The position numbers and the translations under genes are program-made. DNA of 64,000 nucleotides from Cyclobacteriaceae bacterium (GTDB lineage Bacteria; Bacteroidota; Bacteroidia; Cytophagales; Cyclobacteriaceae): positions 124,001 through 188,000 of the forward strand of contig JAEUTZ010000016.1 of NCBI GenBank assembly GCA_016787725.1, given 5' to 3'. How positions within the stretch are numbered: the stretch's first letter is position 1; every line of letters begins with the position of its first letter. Below the pieces are notes generated by a model. The model saw only the letters and a list, made by a program, of their open reading frames with translations. It searched no databases and was not told the origin of the DNA. Shown here one piece after another: positions 1 to 9,310 of this stretch.

Positions 1-860
1 GCGTGATCTCAATGAAAAAGCTCAAGATACCTGCCTTTAAACCCTTTGATATTACGATGACCGGGCAAGGTCAATCGGATCAACTTGTCCTTAATTTCTT
101 ACGAAGTTCACCCGAAGCTGACCTTCAGCAAGGACAGTTGGAAATCGATTTAACCAATAAAGTGTGGAACTATCATCTTCAATTTCACACGAAGCAGGCG
201 AACCTGCGCTTCTTTATTGAGAAAGTTTCCACGCGCAACCTGATGGACGGCTACATTGATTATTCGCTTGATTTGAAAGCGCAAGGTTCCACATGGCCAA
301 CGATTCGGCAGAGCCTGGTAGGTTCGATTGAATTGGATGGTAAAGACCTGCATTTGTATGGTGTCGATATCGATGATGTACTTAGAAAATATGAGAAGAG
401 TCAGAATTTTAACTTAACAGATCTGGGAGCGGTGGTAGTAGCAGGGCCGGTCGGATTAGCCGTTACCAAGGGATCAGACTTTGTATCACTGGCCCAGGTA
501 AATCTGGATTCAACACAACAGACAATCATCAAGACCTTGTATGCAGGGTGGAAATTTAAAAACGACCAATTCATAACACAAGATGTTGCCTTTGCAACAC
601 CCTTGAACCGGATTGCCTTTGATGGACGGATCGATTTTGCGAGTGATTCAATTCCAGGTCTTACCATTGCGGTGGTCGATAAAAATGGATGCAGCCTGAT
701 GGATCAGAAGTTATATGGCAACCTTAATAATCTTCAGCATGGCAAACTCAACATCACAAAAACCCTGTTCGGCTCTGTCATTAATTTTGTCAATGCGGTG
801 GTGGGCAGGGACTGCAAACCGGTGTATAAAGGAAAGGTTCCGGCTCCGGTAGGGAAGTGA
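1..860 (+). CDS. AsmA-family protein, C-terminal part (5' end outside window)
   Basis: The reading frame is open to the window edge, so this is the C-terminal ~285 residues of a longer protein. The sequence alternates short beta strands with amphipathic segments. It contains a stretch typical of AsmA-like C-terminal regions (MDGYIDYSLDLKAQG, then a GSIELDGKDLHLYGVDID motif and a LYGNLNNLQHGKLN motif near the end). AsmA-family proteins are large, inner-membrane-anchored periplasmic proteins that span toward the outer membrane and are linked to outer-membrane lipid homeostasis. No membrane segment is visible in the part present; the anchor would lie upstream. A GTG and an ATG near the left edge are probably internal codons. 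The family call rests on pattern recognition of the C-terminal domain only. Confidence 0.7.
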   Translation, partial: VISMKKLKIPAFKPFDITMTGQGQSDQLVLNFLRSSPEADLQQGQLEIDLTNKVWNYHLQFHTKQANLRFFIEKVSTRNLMDGYIDYSLDLKAQGSTWPTIRQSLVGSIELDGKDLHLYGVDIDDVLRKYEKSQNFNLTDLGAVVVAGPVGLAVTKGSDFVSLAQVNLDSTQQTIIKTLYAGWKFKNDQFITQDVAFATPLNRIAFDGRIDFASDSIPGLTIAVVDKNGCSLMDQKLYGNLNNLQHGKLNITKTLFGSVINFVNAVVGRDCKPVYKGKVPAPVGK

Positions 861-937
861 TCGTTTAGGCAAACTGCCGTGATGCAATTTGCATGCTGAG
901 TTGATCAAAACCCGTTCAACCCTTACCTTACGAAACT

Positions 938-2182
938 ATGATCGATTCAATTCAGCATTTCTTTGAGGGCGCCTCCGATTTAGTACGGTTTGCCGTAGTT
1001 ACAGCATTGATACTCCTGACACCCAAAATTTTTGAACGGATGCGGTTACCGGGGGTATTGGCTTTGATCCTGGTGGGAGTATCGTTTGGCCCGCGAGGCC
1101 TGCATTTATTCAAGCAGAATGGGGAGGTCCTTATGTTCTTTGCCGTGCTGGGAAAGCTGTTGCTGCTGTTCTTTTCGGGTCTGGATATTGAGGTGGATGA
1201 ATTGCGAAAAAATGCCGGTAAGGCATTGCGGCTGGCGGCCCTGTGTTTTGGACTTCCAACCGTGGCAGGGGTGTTGATCGGGTATTTCTTTGACTATTCG
1301 ATGTTGTCATCGCTTATGATCGGAGTCTTGTTTTCCTCGCACTCCATCATTGCCTATCCGATTTTAACCCGACTGGGATTGACCAAAATTGAACCGGTAG
1401 CCGTGACGGTAGGCGCTACTGCGATGACCGACATCGCCTCTTTGATCCTGTTTGCCATCTGTTTGCCCATCCACACAACAGGATTCCTCCTTGGCCAATT
1501 TACGCTTCAGGTGGTATACATCGTGATTTTCATACCCGTCATCATCTACAGCTTCCGGTGGCTCGGGCATCAGGTGTTCAGACATTTAGGTACCGATCCG
1601 GCCCAGCAATTGATTTTCCTGCTGTCGGTCGTAGCCATTGCCGCCCAAGGCGCTGAGTGGGTAAACATCGATCCGATTGTGGGTGCATTTCTTGCCGGGT
1701 TGGCCGTCAGTTCAACCCTGCCCGACAAGGGAATCCGGACTCAGCTCGACACACTGGGTAATACGTTGTTCATCCCCGCATTCTTTATTTCGTTAGGTGT
1801 ACTCATTGACCCGGCTGCGATCTTGACGACCATCCGGCAACATGCAGGGCTTGTCGTGGCGGTGATTGCCTCGTTAGCGGCTACCAAGATGCTGGCAGCC
1901 TGGCTGGCCGGAAAACAGTATCACTATTCGCCCACGACCCGCATCCTGATTGGCTCTCTGACGATTCCACAGGTTTCATCAACGCTGGCCGTGGCCCTGG
2001 TGGCCTACGAAAGTATGAATGCAGCCGGTGAACGATTGCTTGACGAAAAATTTCTCAACAGCATTTTGGTACTGATGGTGGTCAGTGCGGTGGGTGGAAC
2101 GGTGTTAACCCAATGGGCAGCGAAAGCTTTAGTAGCACAAGAGGATAAGCCTAACTTGGGCAGTGAAAGGAATGGACCCTAG
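938..2182 (+). CDS. CPA2-type monovalent cation:proton antiporter
   Basis: The 414-residue protein is almost wholly hydrophobic, with about 12-13 predicted membrane segments, and fits the Na+/H+ exchanger domain of the CPA2 (KefB/NapA-like) superfamily. Family-like segments are an N-terminal LTPKIFERMRLPGVLALILVG, the FFSGLDIEVDELRKNAGKAL region and a mid-protein VGATAMTDIASLILFAI segment. There the ion-binding position carries Thr-Asp rather than the Asp-Asp or Gln-Asp seen in some relatives. There is no C-terminal TrkA-N or universal-stress domain, so it resembles the membrane-only exchangers, not Kef channels. It starts 77 bp after the AsmA-like gene on the same strand. The transported ion (Na+ or K+) cannot be read from sequence. 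Confidence 0.88.
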   Translation: MIDSIQHFFEGASDLVRFAVVTALILLTPKIFERMRLPGVLALILVGVSFGPRGLHLFKQNGEVLMFFAVLGKLLLLFFSGLDIEVDELRKNAGKALRLAALCFGLPTVAGVLIGYFFDYSMLSSLMIGVLFSSHSIIAYPILTRLGLTKIEPVAVTVGATAMTDIASLILFAICLPIHTTGFLLGQFTLQVVYIVIFIPVIIYSFRWLGHQVFRHLGTDPAQQLIFLLSVVAIAAQGAEWVNIDPIVGAFLAGLAVSSTLPDKGIRTQLDTLGNTLFIPAFFISLGVLIDPAAILTTIRQHAGLVVAVIASLAATKMLAAWLAGKQYHYSPTTRILIGSLTIPQVSSTLAVALVAYESMNAAGERLLDEKFLNSILVLMVVSAVGGTVLTQWAAKALVAQEDKPNLGSERNGP

Positions 2183-2216
2183 GGCTTCGGAGTGGGGCGC
2201 TCAGCATCGGTAGTTT

Positions 2217-2960
2217 TTAGTTTCCCGTTCCGGTTTCTTTTGCAGGGTTCGCCTTATTCAGATACTGTTTAATCCGAAACCGGAAGATGTTGTCAGTCGT
2301 TTGAAAATCAGCTTCGAGTGCGTTCCTTGAGCGTTGTAAGGTATAGACAAACTCCAGTCGCAATCCATAATTGATCCGATAGCCAATTCCCGTTCGAATC
2401 CGTAATCGGTTGGCAAAGCGTTCCTCCGCATCCTGATCCATCACTACAAACGCTTCGGCATCCAGAATAGCGTACCATAGGTTGTCACCGGAAAACATCG
2501 TTGGTTTGTTCAGGGGAATAACTGACTCAGCCCGAAACCGTAACCGGTTGCTGCTTCCCCATTCATCTGCCTCTCGGTTTTGAATGTTGCGGTTTTCAAA
2601 GCGAACCAAGAGTCGGGTAAGTATTCTCCGGTTCGGAGTAAAGTGAAAACGAGCTCCGATCATTTCCCGCACTTCGAACGTGGTAAGTGATTCTTCCTGA
2701 AAAGTTCTGCTGACCAGCAAAGCGCCCATAACATCAACATGTTGGGTGATGGAATATTCGGGGGTTACTTGAAGGTCGAGGGCTCGCCATCGTGAATCTC
2801 CCAAAATAGTGCTGTAGGTACCTGCGAGTTCTACGTTCCAGGAGTTGGCAAACGGGTAGTTGAGCATATATTCAAACCAAATTTGCTCATTGCTCGATTG
2901 GGCGAGGAGAACTAGCGGAGGCTGGAGGAAAACAAAAGTTAACGCGATCCACTTCTTCAT
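2217..2960 (-). CDS. DUF2490 family outer-membrane protein
   Basis: This is a 247-residue protein beginning MKKWIALTFVF, a clear Sec signal peptide ending near LLAQSS. An in-frame ATG 18 bp upstream exists, but the signal peptide is cleanest from the later Met. The mature part is rich in alternating aromatic/polar strands (WFEYMLNYPFANSWNVEL, LDLQVTPEYSITQHVDVM, FRFRIKQYLNK at the C-terminus), as in DUF2490 proteins of Bacteroidota, which are thought to be outer-membrane beta barrels. The function is unknown. It is convergent with the antiporter gene, with 34 bp between the two stops and no obvious terminator hairpin there. Confidence 0.75.
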   Translation of the reverse strand: MKKWIALTFVFLQPPLVLLAQSSNEQIWFEYMLNYPFANSWNVELAGTYSTILGDSRWRALDLQVTPEYSITQHVDVMGALLVSRTFQEESLTTFEVREMIGARFHFTPNRRILTRLLVRFENRNIQNREADEWGSSNRLRFRAESVIPLNKPTMFSGDNLWYAILDAEAFVVMDQDAEERFANRLRIRTGIGYRINYGLRLEFVYTLQRSRNALEADFQTTDNIFRFRIKQYLNKANPAKETGTGN

Positions 2961-3045
2961 AACGATGTAGATAGGCAAGTATAGTGCTGGCCGGTAATTG
3001 TTGTCGTTAGGAGGTGATTTCCTTCCGGAGATTCAAAAACACCCG

Positions 3046-3059
3046 TTGGCCATGGCCAA
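3046..3059. repeat. 14-bp perfect palindrome in intergenic space
   Basis: TTGGCCATGGCCAA reads identically on both strands. It lies in the 246-bp gap between two minus-strand genes. A second small hairpin (GTCTAC, 5-base loop, GTAGAC) lies at 3167-3183, just beyond the stop of the next gene, without a T-run. The palindrome could be an operator or chance; no regulator can be assigned. Confidence 0.3.
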
Positions 3060-3206
3060 TTGAGCTACGACTACAGGCCAATGTCCAATTCCGGAAGACT
3101 TAAACTTGTGTTGCATGTACAAATACTAAAATTAGACCCACATTAGACGCAAGCATGGCAACCTTTGTCTACCACAAGTAGACTGTAAAGTGTAGGACCT
3201 TATACC

Positions 3207-3878
3207 TTATTTCACCCGTTGTGAATAATCCTGATTCTTCGCATCAATTTTCATTTTCTGTGCAGGCATGTTCAATACCGTTATTGAGCCGTGATTTACG
3301 CCAGAACTGAATTTCTCATACTTAATTTCTCCATCGATGGGATCTTTCCCCAACAGGCTTGAGAATTTTTTATCGAGGTAGAGATTGGTCTTCTTATCGA
3401 TATGGAGGGTTAGTTTATCACCTTGCACATATATATTTTCACCGGTTGCTTCAATGATCCCATCCTTTTCCGTGACAGTTGCCTTTGAAAAGAAATCCAG
3501 TAGCTGGCCCTTAGTCATGTAGGTGTAGGCGAGTGAAAGCTCAAGTGCTTTGCCAACATAATCGGCCTTATCTTCAACGGCACTCTGTTGTGCGCGGCCA
3601 CGAAGACCCGGTTTTTGCTTCACGGTACTTTCCGCATCCACTAGTTTTGCCTGAAGCTTTCCCTGGTCATCAAAACTAAACTCGGTGATGGTGGTCAGTT
3701 TCAGCTGACCATCCACCAATACGTCTGACTTTCGCTTCCAGATAAATTCCTTTAGCTTTTCGGTATTCGCATCATCGGCTTTGCTGATGGCGAGGGCCAG
3801 TTGTTCTTTGTCGATTTGAGCAAAACCAATGTTGGCGAATACAACAGCGAATAGCAAGAAGTTGAATATTTTTTTCAT
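3207..3878 (-). CDS. Secreted protein of unknown function
   Basis: This is a 223-residue protein starting MKKIFNFLLFAVVFANIGFAQ, a classic signal peptide cleaved after FAQ. The frame is open further upstream, but that stretch would hide the signal peptide. The mature protein is charged (many Lys/Asp), with a predicted mixed alpha/beta composition and a region TVTEKDGIIEATGENIYVQGDKLTLHIDKKTNLYL suggesting beta hairpins. I do not recognise a family. It ends GVNHGSITVLNMPAQKMKIDAKNQDYSQRVK. It lies downstream of the arylsulfatase gene but is separated from it by a strong terminator, so it is probably transcribed on its own. Likely periplasmic or surface-exposed. Confidence 0.65.
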   Translation of the reverse strand: MKKIFNFLLFAVVFANIGFAQIDKEQLALAISKADDANTEKLKEFIWKRKSDVLVDGQLKLTTITEFSFDDQGKLQAKLVDAESTVKQKPGLRGRAQQSAVEDKADYVGKALELSLAYTYMTKGQLLDFFSKATVTEKDGIIEATGENIYVQGDKLTLHIDKKTNLYLDKKFSSLLGKDPIDGEIKYEKFSSGVNHGSITVLNMPAQKMKIDAKNQDYSQRVK

Positions 3879-3959
3879 TTCATTAAAATTTAAAATCCAT
3901 ATTGTATTAAAAGAGAACCGTCCTATAAAAATACGGAGGGTTAAGACCAGCAAGATTAA

Positions 3960-3993
3960 AGAAGTCACCTCCAACTTGGTGGAGGTGACTTTT
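3960..3993 (-). terminator. Intrinsic terminator of the arylsulfatase gene
   Basis: There is a 12-bp perfect stem (AAGTCACCTCCA / TGGAGGTGACTT, 6-base loop), extended by two weaker pairs. On the minus strand it is followed by a short U-rich stretch. It sits between the sulfatase stop (4015) and the next minus-strand start (3878). Confidence 0.75.
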
Positions 3994-4014
3994 AACTTCT
4001 TACCGTGGCCCCCC

Positions 4015-6384
4015 CTAATTCTTACCGGGAAATGTCTCTACCGTTACTTTATTAATTTTTCCGGTAAACTTTTCTTTCCTTGCGTATCCCAGAAATACCG
4101 GTGTATTTTCATCTGTTCCTACATCCGCGGATTCATCGATTCCGAACGTGTTGCTGTTGGTCTTGTCAATCTTTCCTTCCCCGATTTTATTTCCATCCAG
4201 TGAAAGCGTTCCGGTTCCTCCGGCTCCGCGCCCACCTTCATAGGCAAAGTCAAAGGTAAGTGTATGCTTGCCGGGCGTCACTTTTTGCGTAGCGGCAATA
4301 GAATATAATTCAAGTCCGACCCAATTATAGGTGTAGAAGAGTTTGCCGTCAAGCATATAAAAGCTCCACCCTCCGAAATCGCCACCCTGGCATAAAATAA
4401 CTCCACTTGCATTGGCGGGCACATCAACTTCTGCTGTGATGGAGAGCGAAGTATTCTTGATGTTAATGAAGGCATTTTCAGGAATTCCCGTGGCGCCTTC
4501 ATAAAGTGTGAGCTTCGTCTTCCCATTCATCAAGTCCGGTCGGCCGGCAATGGCTGGATCCAGGCGTTCAATGCTGCGGTCGTCAATGGGTAACACATTG
4601 TATCTCACGGCCTCCTCCATAAATTTCCTTTTCAGTTCATCCAGTTTTTCCGGGTTTTTATCCGCAAGGTTATTCGCCTGGCTAAAGTCTTCATTGATAT
4701 TGTACAGCTCCCATACATCTTCCGCTAATGGTCTTCGCGGCTGCATTTCCCACGGTGCCTTGTGCACGGTTCCGGCAAACCAACCCTCGTGATAAATCGC
4801 GCGGTTGCCAATCATTTCAAAGTATTGTGTTTTACGGGCATCCAGAGCTGTGGCATTGTCGAATGAATACTTCATGCTCACACCTTCCATTGGCCGTTGT
4901 TCAATGCCATTCACTACGTTCGGTGCAGGAATGGTGGCCGCTTCATAAATCGTGGGGGCTACATCAATCACATGATGAAACTGTGAGCGAACTTCATTCT
5001 TCGATTGGATTCCGGCCGGCCAGTGCATCACCATGCCGTTGCGGGTACCGCCAAAGTTGGAGGCTACTTGCTTCGTCCATGTAAACGGTGCATTCCCAGC
5101 CACGGCCCATCCTGCAGCAAAATGATTGTAGGTGTGTTCGGTTCCCAACTGCTCAATCCGGCTCAATTGCATATCCAACGTTTCCTGCACCGCATTGAAA
5201 TACGTATTTTCATTAAACATTCCAATCATACCGCCTTCGGCACTTGAACCGTTATCGCCCACGATATAGATGAATAGGGTATTATCCAATTCTCCTCGCT
5301 CTTCCAGAGCTGCTACCAACCTTCCAATTTGCGCATCGGTATGTTCGGCAAAGCCGGCAAAGATTTCCATTTGTCGTTCAAACAATCTTTTTTCATCTGC
5401 TGAGAGGTTATCCCAATCTTTGATGTCTGCGGGCTTGGGAGCCAGCACCGTGGATTCAGGAACCACACCCAATGCTTTTTGGCGGGCCAGGGTTTCTTCC
5501 CGAACCTTATCCCAACCTTGTGCGAATTTACCTTTATACTTATCTGAATATTCTTTTGGTGCATGGTGCGGGGCATGGGTGGCTCCGGTAGCGAAGTACA
5601 TGTAAAAGGGTTTGTCGGGTGTAAGCGACTGTTGGGTATTCATCCAGGCGAGTGCCTGGTCGGTCATGTCATTGGTAAAATGATAGTTTGGATCATCTAT
5701 GTTTGGATATACACGGGTGACACCATCGTACACCATCGGGTGCCATTGGTTCGTTTCACCGCCAATGAAGCCATAAAATTTATCGAAGCCGGAGCCGGTA
5801 GGCCACCGATTATACGGACCCGACACCGAAGCTTCCCAGGGCGGAGTTTCATGATACTTGCCAAAGGCGGCTGTGCTATATCCGTTCAGTCGCAGTACTT
5901 CGGCAATCGGGGTTATGGTTTGCGGACGAATCCCCGTATTGCCCGGGAAGGCCGTAGCCACTTCCATGATCGCACCGGCATTGTTGGAATGATGGTTATA
6001 GCCGGTGAGTAAGGCCGTGCGGGTGGGTGAACATAACGAGGTGGTGTGGAATCGGTTGTATTTTAATCCGTTCGCGGCCAGCTTCTCCAGTGTGGGCATT
6101 TGAATGGGTCCGCCAAAGGCACTGGAGTGACCAAAGCCGATGTCATCTACCAAGACGATTACTACGTTGGGAGCTTTATCGGGAGCCTTCACTTCAAAAC
6201 GTGGAGGCGGAGTTGAATTTCTCGCATCCAGTTCGGTGATGGGTGGATAGGATGGCTCCTTAATAGGAAGTATGCTTCTGTCCACTTCCCCGGCTGGTGT
6301 CTTGGCATCTGGTTTGGGAGATTCACAAGCGGCAAACCACAACAGAGTCAGAAATAGGGAAATCTTGATGCGGGAAACTTTCAT
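4015..6384 (-). CDS. Type I arylsulfatase, lipoprotein
   Basis: This 789-residue sulfatase hydrolyses sulfate esters. The N-terminus has a lipoprotein signal (LLWFAAC, Cys20). The alkaline-phosphatase-fold core starts near residue 72 (APNVVIVLVDD, with the metal-binding Asp80/Asp81). The formylglycine motif C-S-P-T-R lies at 118-122, so the active residue would be made from Cys118 by a maturase that is not encoded in this window. Further conserved pieces are GKYHETP, DNGSSAEGG and GGTRNGMVMHWP. Residues ~640-789 form a beta-rich C-terminal domain found in long arylsulfatases. Neighbours include no SusC/SusD pair or glycosidase, so this is not an obvious polysaccharide utilisation locus. The substrate is unknown. 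A terminator follows. Confidence 0.93.
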   Translation of the reverse strand: MKVSRIKISLFLTLLWFAACESPKPDAKTPAGEVDRSILPIKEPSYPPITELDARNSTPPPRFEVKAPDKAPNVVIVLVDDIGFGHSSAFGGPIQMPTLEKLAANGLKYNRFHTTSLCSPTRTALLTGYNHHSNNAGAIMEVATAFPGNTGIRPQTITPIAEVLRLNGYSTAAFGKYHETPPWEASVSGPYNRWPTGSGFDKFYGFIGGETNQWHPMVYDGVTRVYPNIDDPNYHFTNDMTDQALAWMNTQQSLTPDKPFYMYFATGATHAPHHAPKEYSDKYKGKFAQGWDKVREETLARQKALGVVPESTVLAPKPADIKDWDNLSADEKRLFERQMEIFAGFAEHTDAQIGRLVAALEERGELDNTLFIYIVGDNGSSAEGGMIGMFNENTYFNAVQETLDMQLSRIEQLGTEHTYNHFAAGWAVAGNAPFTWTKQVASNFGGTRNGMVMHWPAGIQSKNEVRSQFHHVIDVAPTIYEAATIPAPNVVNGIEQRPMEGVSMKYSFDNATALDARKTQYFEMIGNRAIYHEGWFAGTVHKAPWEMQPRRPLAEDVWELYNINEDFSQANNLADKNPEKLDELKRKFMEEAVRYNVLPIDDRSIERLDPAIAGRPDLMNGKTKLTLYEGATGIPENAFINIKNTSLSITAEVDVPANASGVILCQGGDFGGWSFYMLDGKLFYTYNWVGLELYSIAATQKVTPGKHTLTFDFAYEGGRGAGGTGTLSLDGNKIGEGKIDKTNSNTFGIDESADVGTDENTPVFLGYARKEKFTGKINKVTVETFPGKN

Positions 6385-6495
6385 AGCGTAAGGATTTTGA
6401 AGGGTTTGAATGGGATGAGAACGTGTGAGGTAAAAGTAGCAATAGTTATTTACCTGAAAAATTGAACGCGACCGTCTATTTTTATAATGACGGCA

Positions 6496-7065
6496 TCATT
6501 CCGGATTTTTTGTTCCTGCGCCATCCTGATTCAATTCAAGGACGATGGTACGGGCTTCACGTGCCAGGTTGTGTAAATACTCGTAGTTCAACATGGTCGA
6601 TGTGATCCGGGAAAAAAACATGTCCCGGACGATCTCAAAGTACCGCAACGCAAGATCAGGATTGTTGGTAATGCCAATATGGGTAACCCACAAGGGCAGC
6701 AATGCCTGATCGATTTTGTGCGTGACCTGCCGGAAGGTTTCAGTAAAAAGGGGCACATTTCGGTTTCTCACCAACTGCATGGTAGCCAGGATGATGATTG
6801 ATTGGTTAACCATCACATTCAAAAAGCCCGGGTCAAATTCGTTGGCTTTTCTGGTTTCAGTCACAACTATGTCCGCTTGTTTGGTCAGGTGGCGCATCAG
6901 GGCCCCGATGTAGTTTTCCATTGTTCCGAAGTAATGATAAAATCCGGATTTGTTACGATTGAGGATGCGTGCAAGGCGTTCCACCTGCAAGCCTTCATGA
7001 CCCTCGTGGGCAAACAGTTCAAATCCCGTTTCTACCCACTGATTTCTGGTCTTACCTTGGCTCAT
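6496..7065 (-). CDS. TetR/AcrR-family transcriptional regulator
   Basis: This is a 189-residue protein with an N-terminal TetR helix-turn-helix: ETGFELFAHEGHEGLQVERLARILNRNKSGFYHYFG, roughly residues 12-47. A helical ligand-binding domain follows, without a recognisable ligand signature. TetR proteins usually repress a neighbouring gene and are released by a small ligand. The nearest candidates are the arylsulfatase gene downstream (110 bp away, same strand) and the carbonic anhydrase gene upstream. No inverted-repeat operator stood out. The C-terminus (ELNQDGAGTKNPE) is short and polar. Confidence 0.85.
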   Translation of the reverse strand: MSQGKTRNQWVETGFELFAHEGHEGLQVERLARILNRNKSGFYHYFGTMENYIGALMRHLTKQADIVVTETRKANEFDPGFLNVMVNQSIIILATMQLVRNRNVPLFTETFRQVTHKIDQALLPLWVTHIGITNNPDLALRYFEIVRDMFFSRITSTMLNYEYLHNLAREARTIVLELNQDGAGTKNPE

Positions 7066-7228
7066 GAAAAGAAAACAACCTTCAAGTTATTAAAAGATTA
7101 TTGGAACTTAAATCAATTAGAAAATTAACCTCAAGCGGATAGGGATCGTGACCGAAAACATAAAATTGTATTCTACATAACTGACTGAACCCATATTATC
7201 CCGTCATGAGGACCCAGTCCTGAAAAGG

Positions 7229-8041
7229 TTATTTTGTGGTTACAGTACGACCATACAGGGCTTGTACGTGCCTTGCGTTATTACCTTCAATCTTATTGAT
7301 AGCTTCTATTTGCTCGGCCGAAGCCTCGAAAATATGTTTGGTAATGTACCAGCGCACCGACTCTGTATAAGGTGGTGTGGTTAAAGAACCGCGATAATTG
7401 TAATAATTACCCCTAATTTCCTTAGGAATAGTACCGAATAAATCGGACAATTTCACCGCGCCCGGTTTTACATCAGTTGCCTGATGCTCTTCTTTCGGGA
7501 TGGCATTTAAGAAATCGTTAATAAATCTATTTTCAGTGCCTTCTTTAAACAGGACACCAATCACCAGATACTGGGGTGTCGCATTTTTATCGGATGAAGG
7601 CAGAAGATTAACAATATGCATTTCCATGGGGTATGTCATGCCATCAATTAAATGTTCAGAGGGCGTGTGAAAATGACATTGCTTAAAGTGAAAGGTAGTG
7701 TCATCCTGGGTAATGGTACTTCCTTCTGCAAAGTCCAGCTGTACGGTGTGCCCCAGATTCTCAATCTTATTCACTTCATCTTGGAAGAAGAGCGTGATGG
7801 CGTGTTTCCCGGCTTCATTTTTTGTGGAGACAATATTGATGGGCGATTGTTCAAAGCCATGGTCCAGGCCCGGAAGAATGTATCCTTGTTCTTTTGTCGT
7901 CTCTGCATCCGGAGCCGTGGCATTTACAATCGTTAATGAATCATCACGATCGCCAGATGTTTCTTGTGGTTTTTCTGCCTGTCGACATCCCGCGAATGCG
8001 ATGACAAATAATGGAAGTAAGGCTTTCCTGTTGAATTGCAT
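7229..8041 (-). CDS. Alpha-class carbonic anhydrase, lipoprotein
   Basis: This 270-residue zinc enzyme interconverts CO2 and bicarbonate outside the cytoplasm. The lipobox FAGC places the lipidated Cys at residue 19. Family motifs are QSPINI (65-70), the zinc ligands His123 and His125 in QCHFHTPSEH, His142 in PMEMHIVN, and YRGSLTTPPYTESVRWYI. The usual N-terminal tryptophan-rich segment before QSPINI is shortened. The gene starts 18 bp after the end of the upstream porin gene, so the two are probably co-transcribed. The protein would act in the periplasm or at the cell surface, for example in CO2/bicarbonate supply or pH control. Confidence 0.93.
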   Translation of the reverse strand: MQFNRKALLPLFVIAFAGCRQAEKPQETSGDRDDSLTIVNATAPDAETTKEQGYILPGLDHGFEQSPINIVSTKNEAGKHAITLFFQDEVNKIENLGHTVQLDFAEGSTITQDDTTFHFKQCHFHTPSEHLIDGMTYPMEMHIVNLLPSSDKNATPQYLVIGVLFKEGTENRFINDFLNAIPKEEHQATDVKPGAVKLSDLFGTIPKEIRGNYYNYRGSLTTPPYTESVRWYITKHIFEASAEQIEAINKIEGNNARHVQALYGRTVTTK

Positions 8042-8059
8042 AAAGTTGATGATTTTGTT

Positions 8060-9184
8060 TTACTGAATTGAATGGTTGAATTTATACGTAGCATTCATCT
8101 GAAGCCGCACGGCCCCGCCTTTATCTTCGCTAACATTTACCCGTTCGCCAAGTAGCGCCTCCCATCCAAACGTTAGATTTTTAATCGGATCCCAAAATAA
8201 ATTCAGTGAGCCATAATACCCCGATTGATATCCGGTGGCAGCCAGGTTGGTGTTCTCTTCTGCTTTCAGCCACCCCGCTGTGATGGAGGAATGCATATGA
8301 TCCTTCCAGAAATGTTGATAGGAAATGTTTGAGCCCCACATTCGTAATGTCTGCAACTCAGTGGTTCCATCGTAAATCGCATCATAATTTAAACCGCTCG
8401 CGCCCTGAATGTATCGGGCTACTCCTGTTCCCATCACTCCCTGAAATCTTAATTTGTCCTTATTCCCTGTCTTCACGGAAGTCATAACGGTTAAACCATA
8501 TCCCGGCAAACTTCTGGCTTTATCACTTTGATACCGAATTTCTCGAAACAGCGCTGCTGTTTTTATAAAGCCAAAGTTACCCTCGAAACGATACGCAGCA
8601 ATTACGTCAGGAAAGCGCTCCGGTAATACGGCAACGGCTCCACCCACCGTTACATTCTCGATCGGATTCTCCAGGGAGAGCGAGAGAACATGACCGGATT
8701 TGTTGGTGGAGAAACGAATCTGCGGAGTGCGTGAAAGGGTTGAACTGTTCGGGCCTTCAAAATCAACGGCTATTGGGTTAACTCCTTCATCAAAGAAGTT
8801 ACTCCAGGTCATGCCCACAAGTACAAATCGATAGCGCGCATATGCGTGCCGCATCCTGAAAAGACCGATTGCATCGGAGGCATCGTTGTGAAAATCACCT
8901 TCCAATTTAATGGTAAGTGTTTCGCTCCCAATCACATGATTAACATCAAAGCCAATACGGGTTTGTTTTGCTCCAATAAAGAAGGTGGGGTTTTTTGTTG
9001 CCCCTACAAGAATGTTGGCAGGCACAAATAAATCACTTCGGCCCAGGTTCTGATCGTCCCACACGATGCTGGTCCGTCCAAATCCGTAAAGAGTTGCGCT
9101 GGTTTTTTCTTCGGCAGTTGTTTGAGCCCGGGTTATCGTAGCTCCCAATAACAAGCCAATCAGGAAAGTAATCGTTACGTTCAT
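8060..9184 (-). CDS. Outer-membrane porin, DcaP-like
   Basis: This is a 374-residue protein beginning MNVTITFLIGLLLGATITRAQ, a signal peptide; an ATG 60 bp upstream is in frame but would bury it. The mature part has repeated beta strands, with YGFGRTSIVWDDQN and FIGAKQTRIGFDVNH near the N-terminus and IKLEGDFHNDASDAIGLFRMRHAYARYRF following. This is the arrangement of DcaP-type trimeric porins and related porins of phosphate or dicarboxylate uptake. The C-terminus ends NATYKFNHSIQ. It is likely in one operon with the carbonic anhydrase downstream. The transported solute is unknown. Confidence 0.72.
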   Translation of the reverse strand: MNVTITFLIGLLLGATITRAQTTAEEKTSATLYGFGRTSIVWDDQNLGRSDLFVPANILVGATKNPTFFIGAKQTRIGFDVNHVIGSETLTIKLEGDFHNDASDAIGLFRMRHAYARYRFVLVGMTWSNFFDEGVNPIAVDFEGPNSSTLSRTPQIRFSTNKSGHVLSLSLENPIENVTVGGAVAVLPERFPDVIAAYRFEGNFGFIKTAALFREIRYQSDKARSLPGYGLTVMTSVKTGNKDKLRFQGVMGTGVARYIQGASGLNYDAIYDGTTELQTLRMWGSNISYQHFWKDHMHSSITAGWLKAEENTNLAATGYQSGYYGSLNLFWDPIKNLTFGWEALLGERVNVSEDKGGAVRLQMNATYKFNHSIQ

Positions 9185-9310
9185 CCGTTGGTTTATTTTT
9201 CCAGGCTGGAAGAATTGGGAGGAATGGTTGAATATCAATGCCAAGGGTCAGCTATTAAAATACGAGTATAAAATAAAAGCATCAGGATGTAAAGCTTTTC
9301 ACAGCCGTTT

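Noticed and set aside
4015-6384. Sulfated-polysaccharide utilisation locus
   Set aside because: A single sulfatase with no SusC/SusD-like pair, glycoside hydrolase or sulfatase maturase nearby does not make such a locus.
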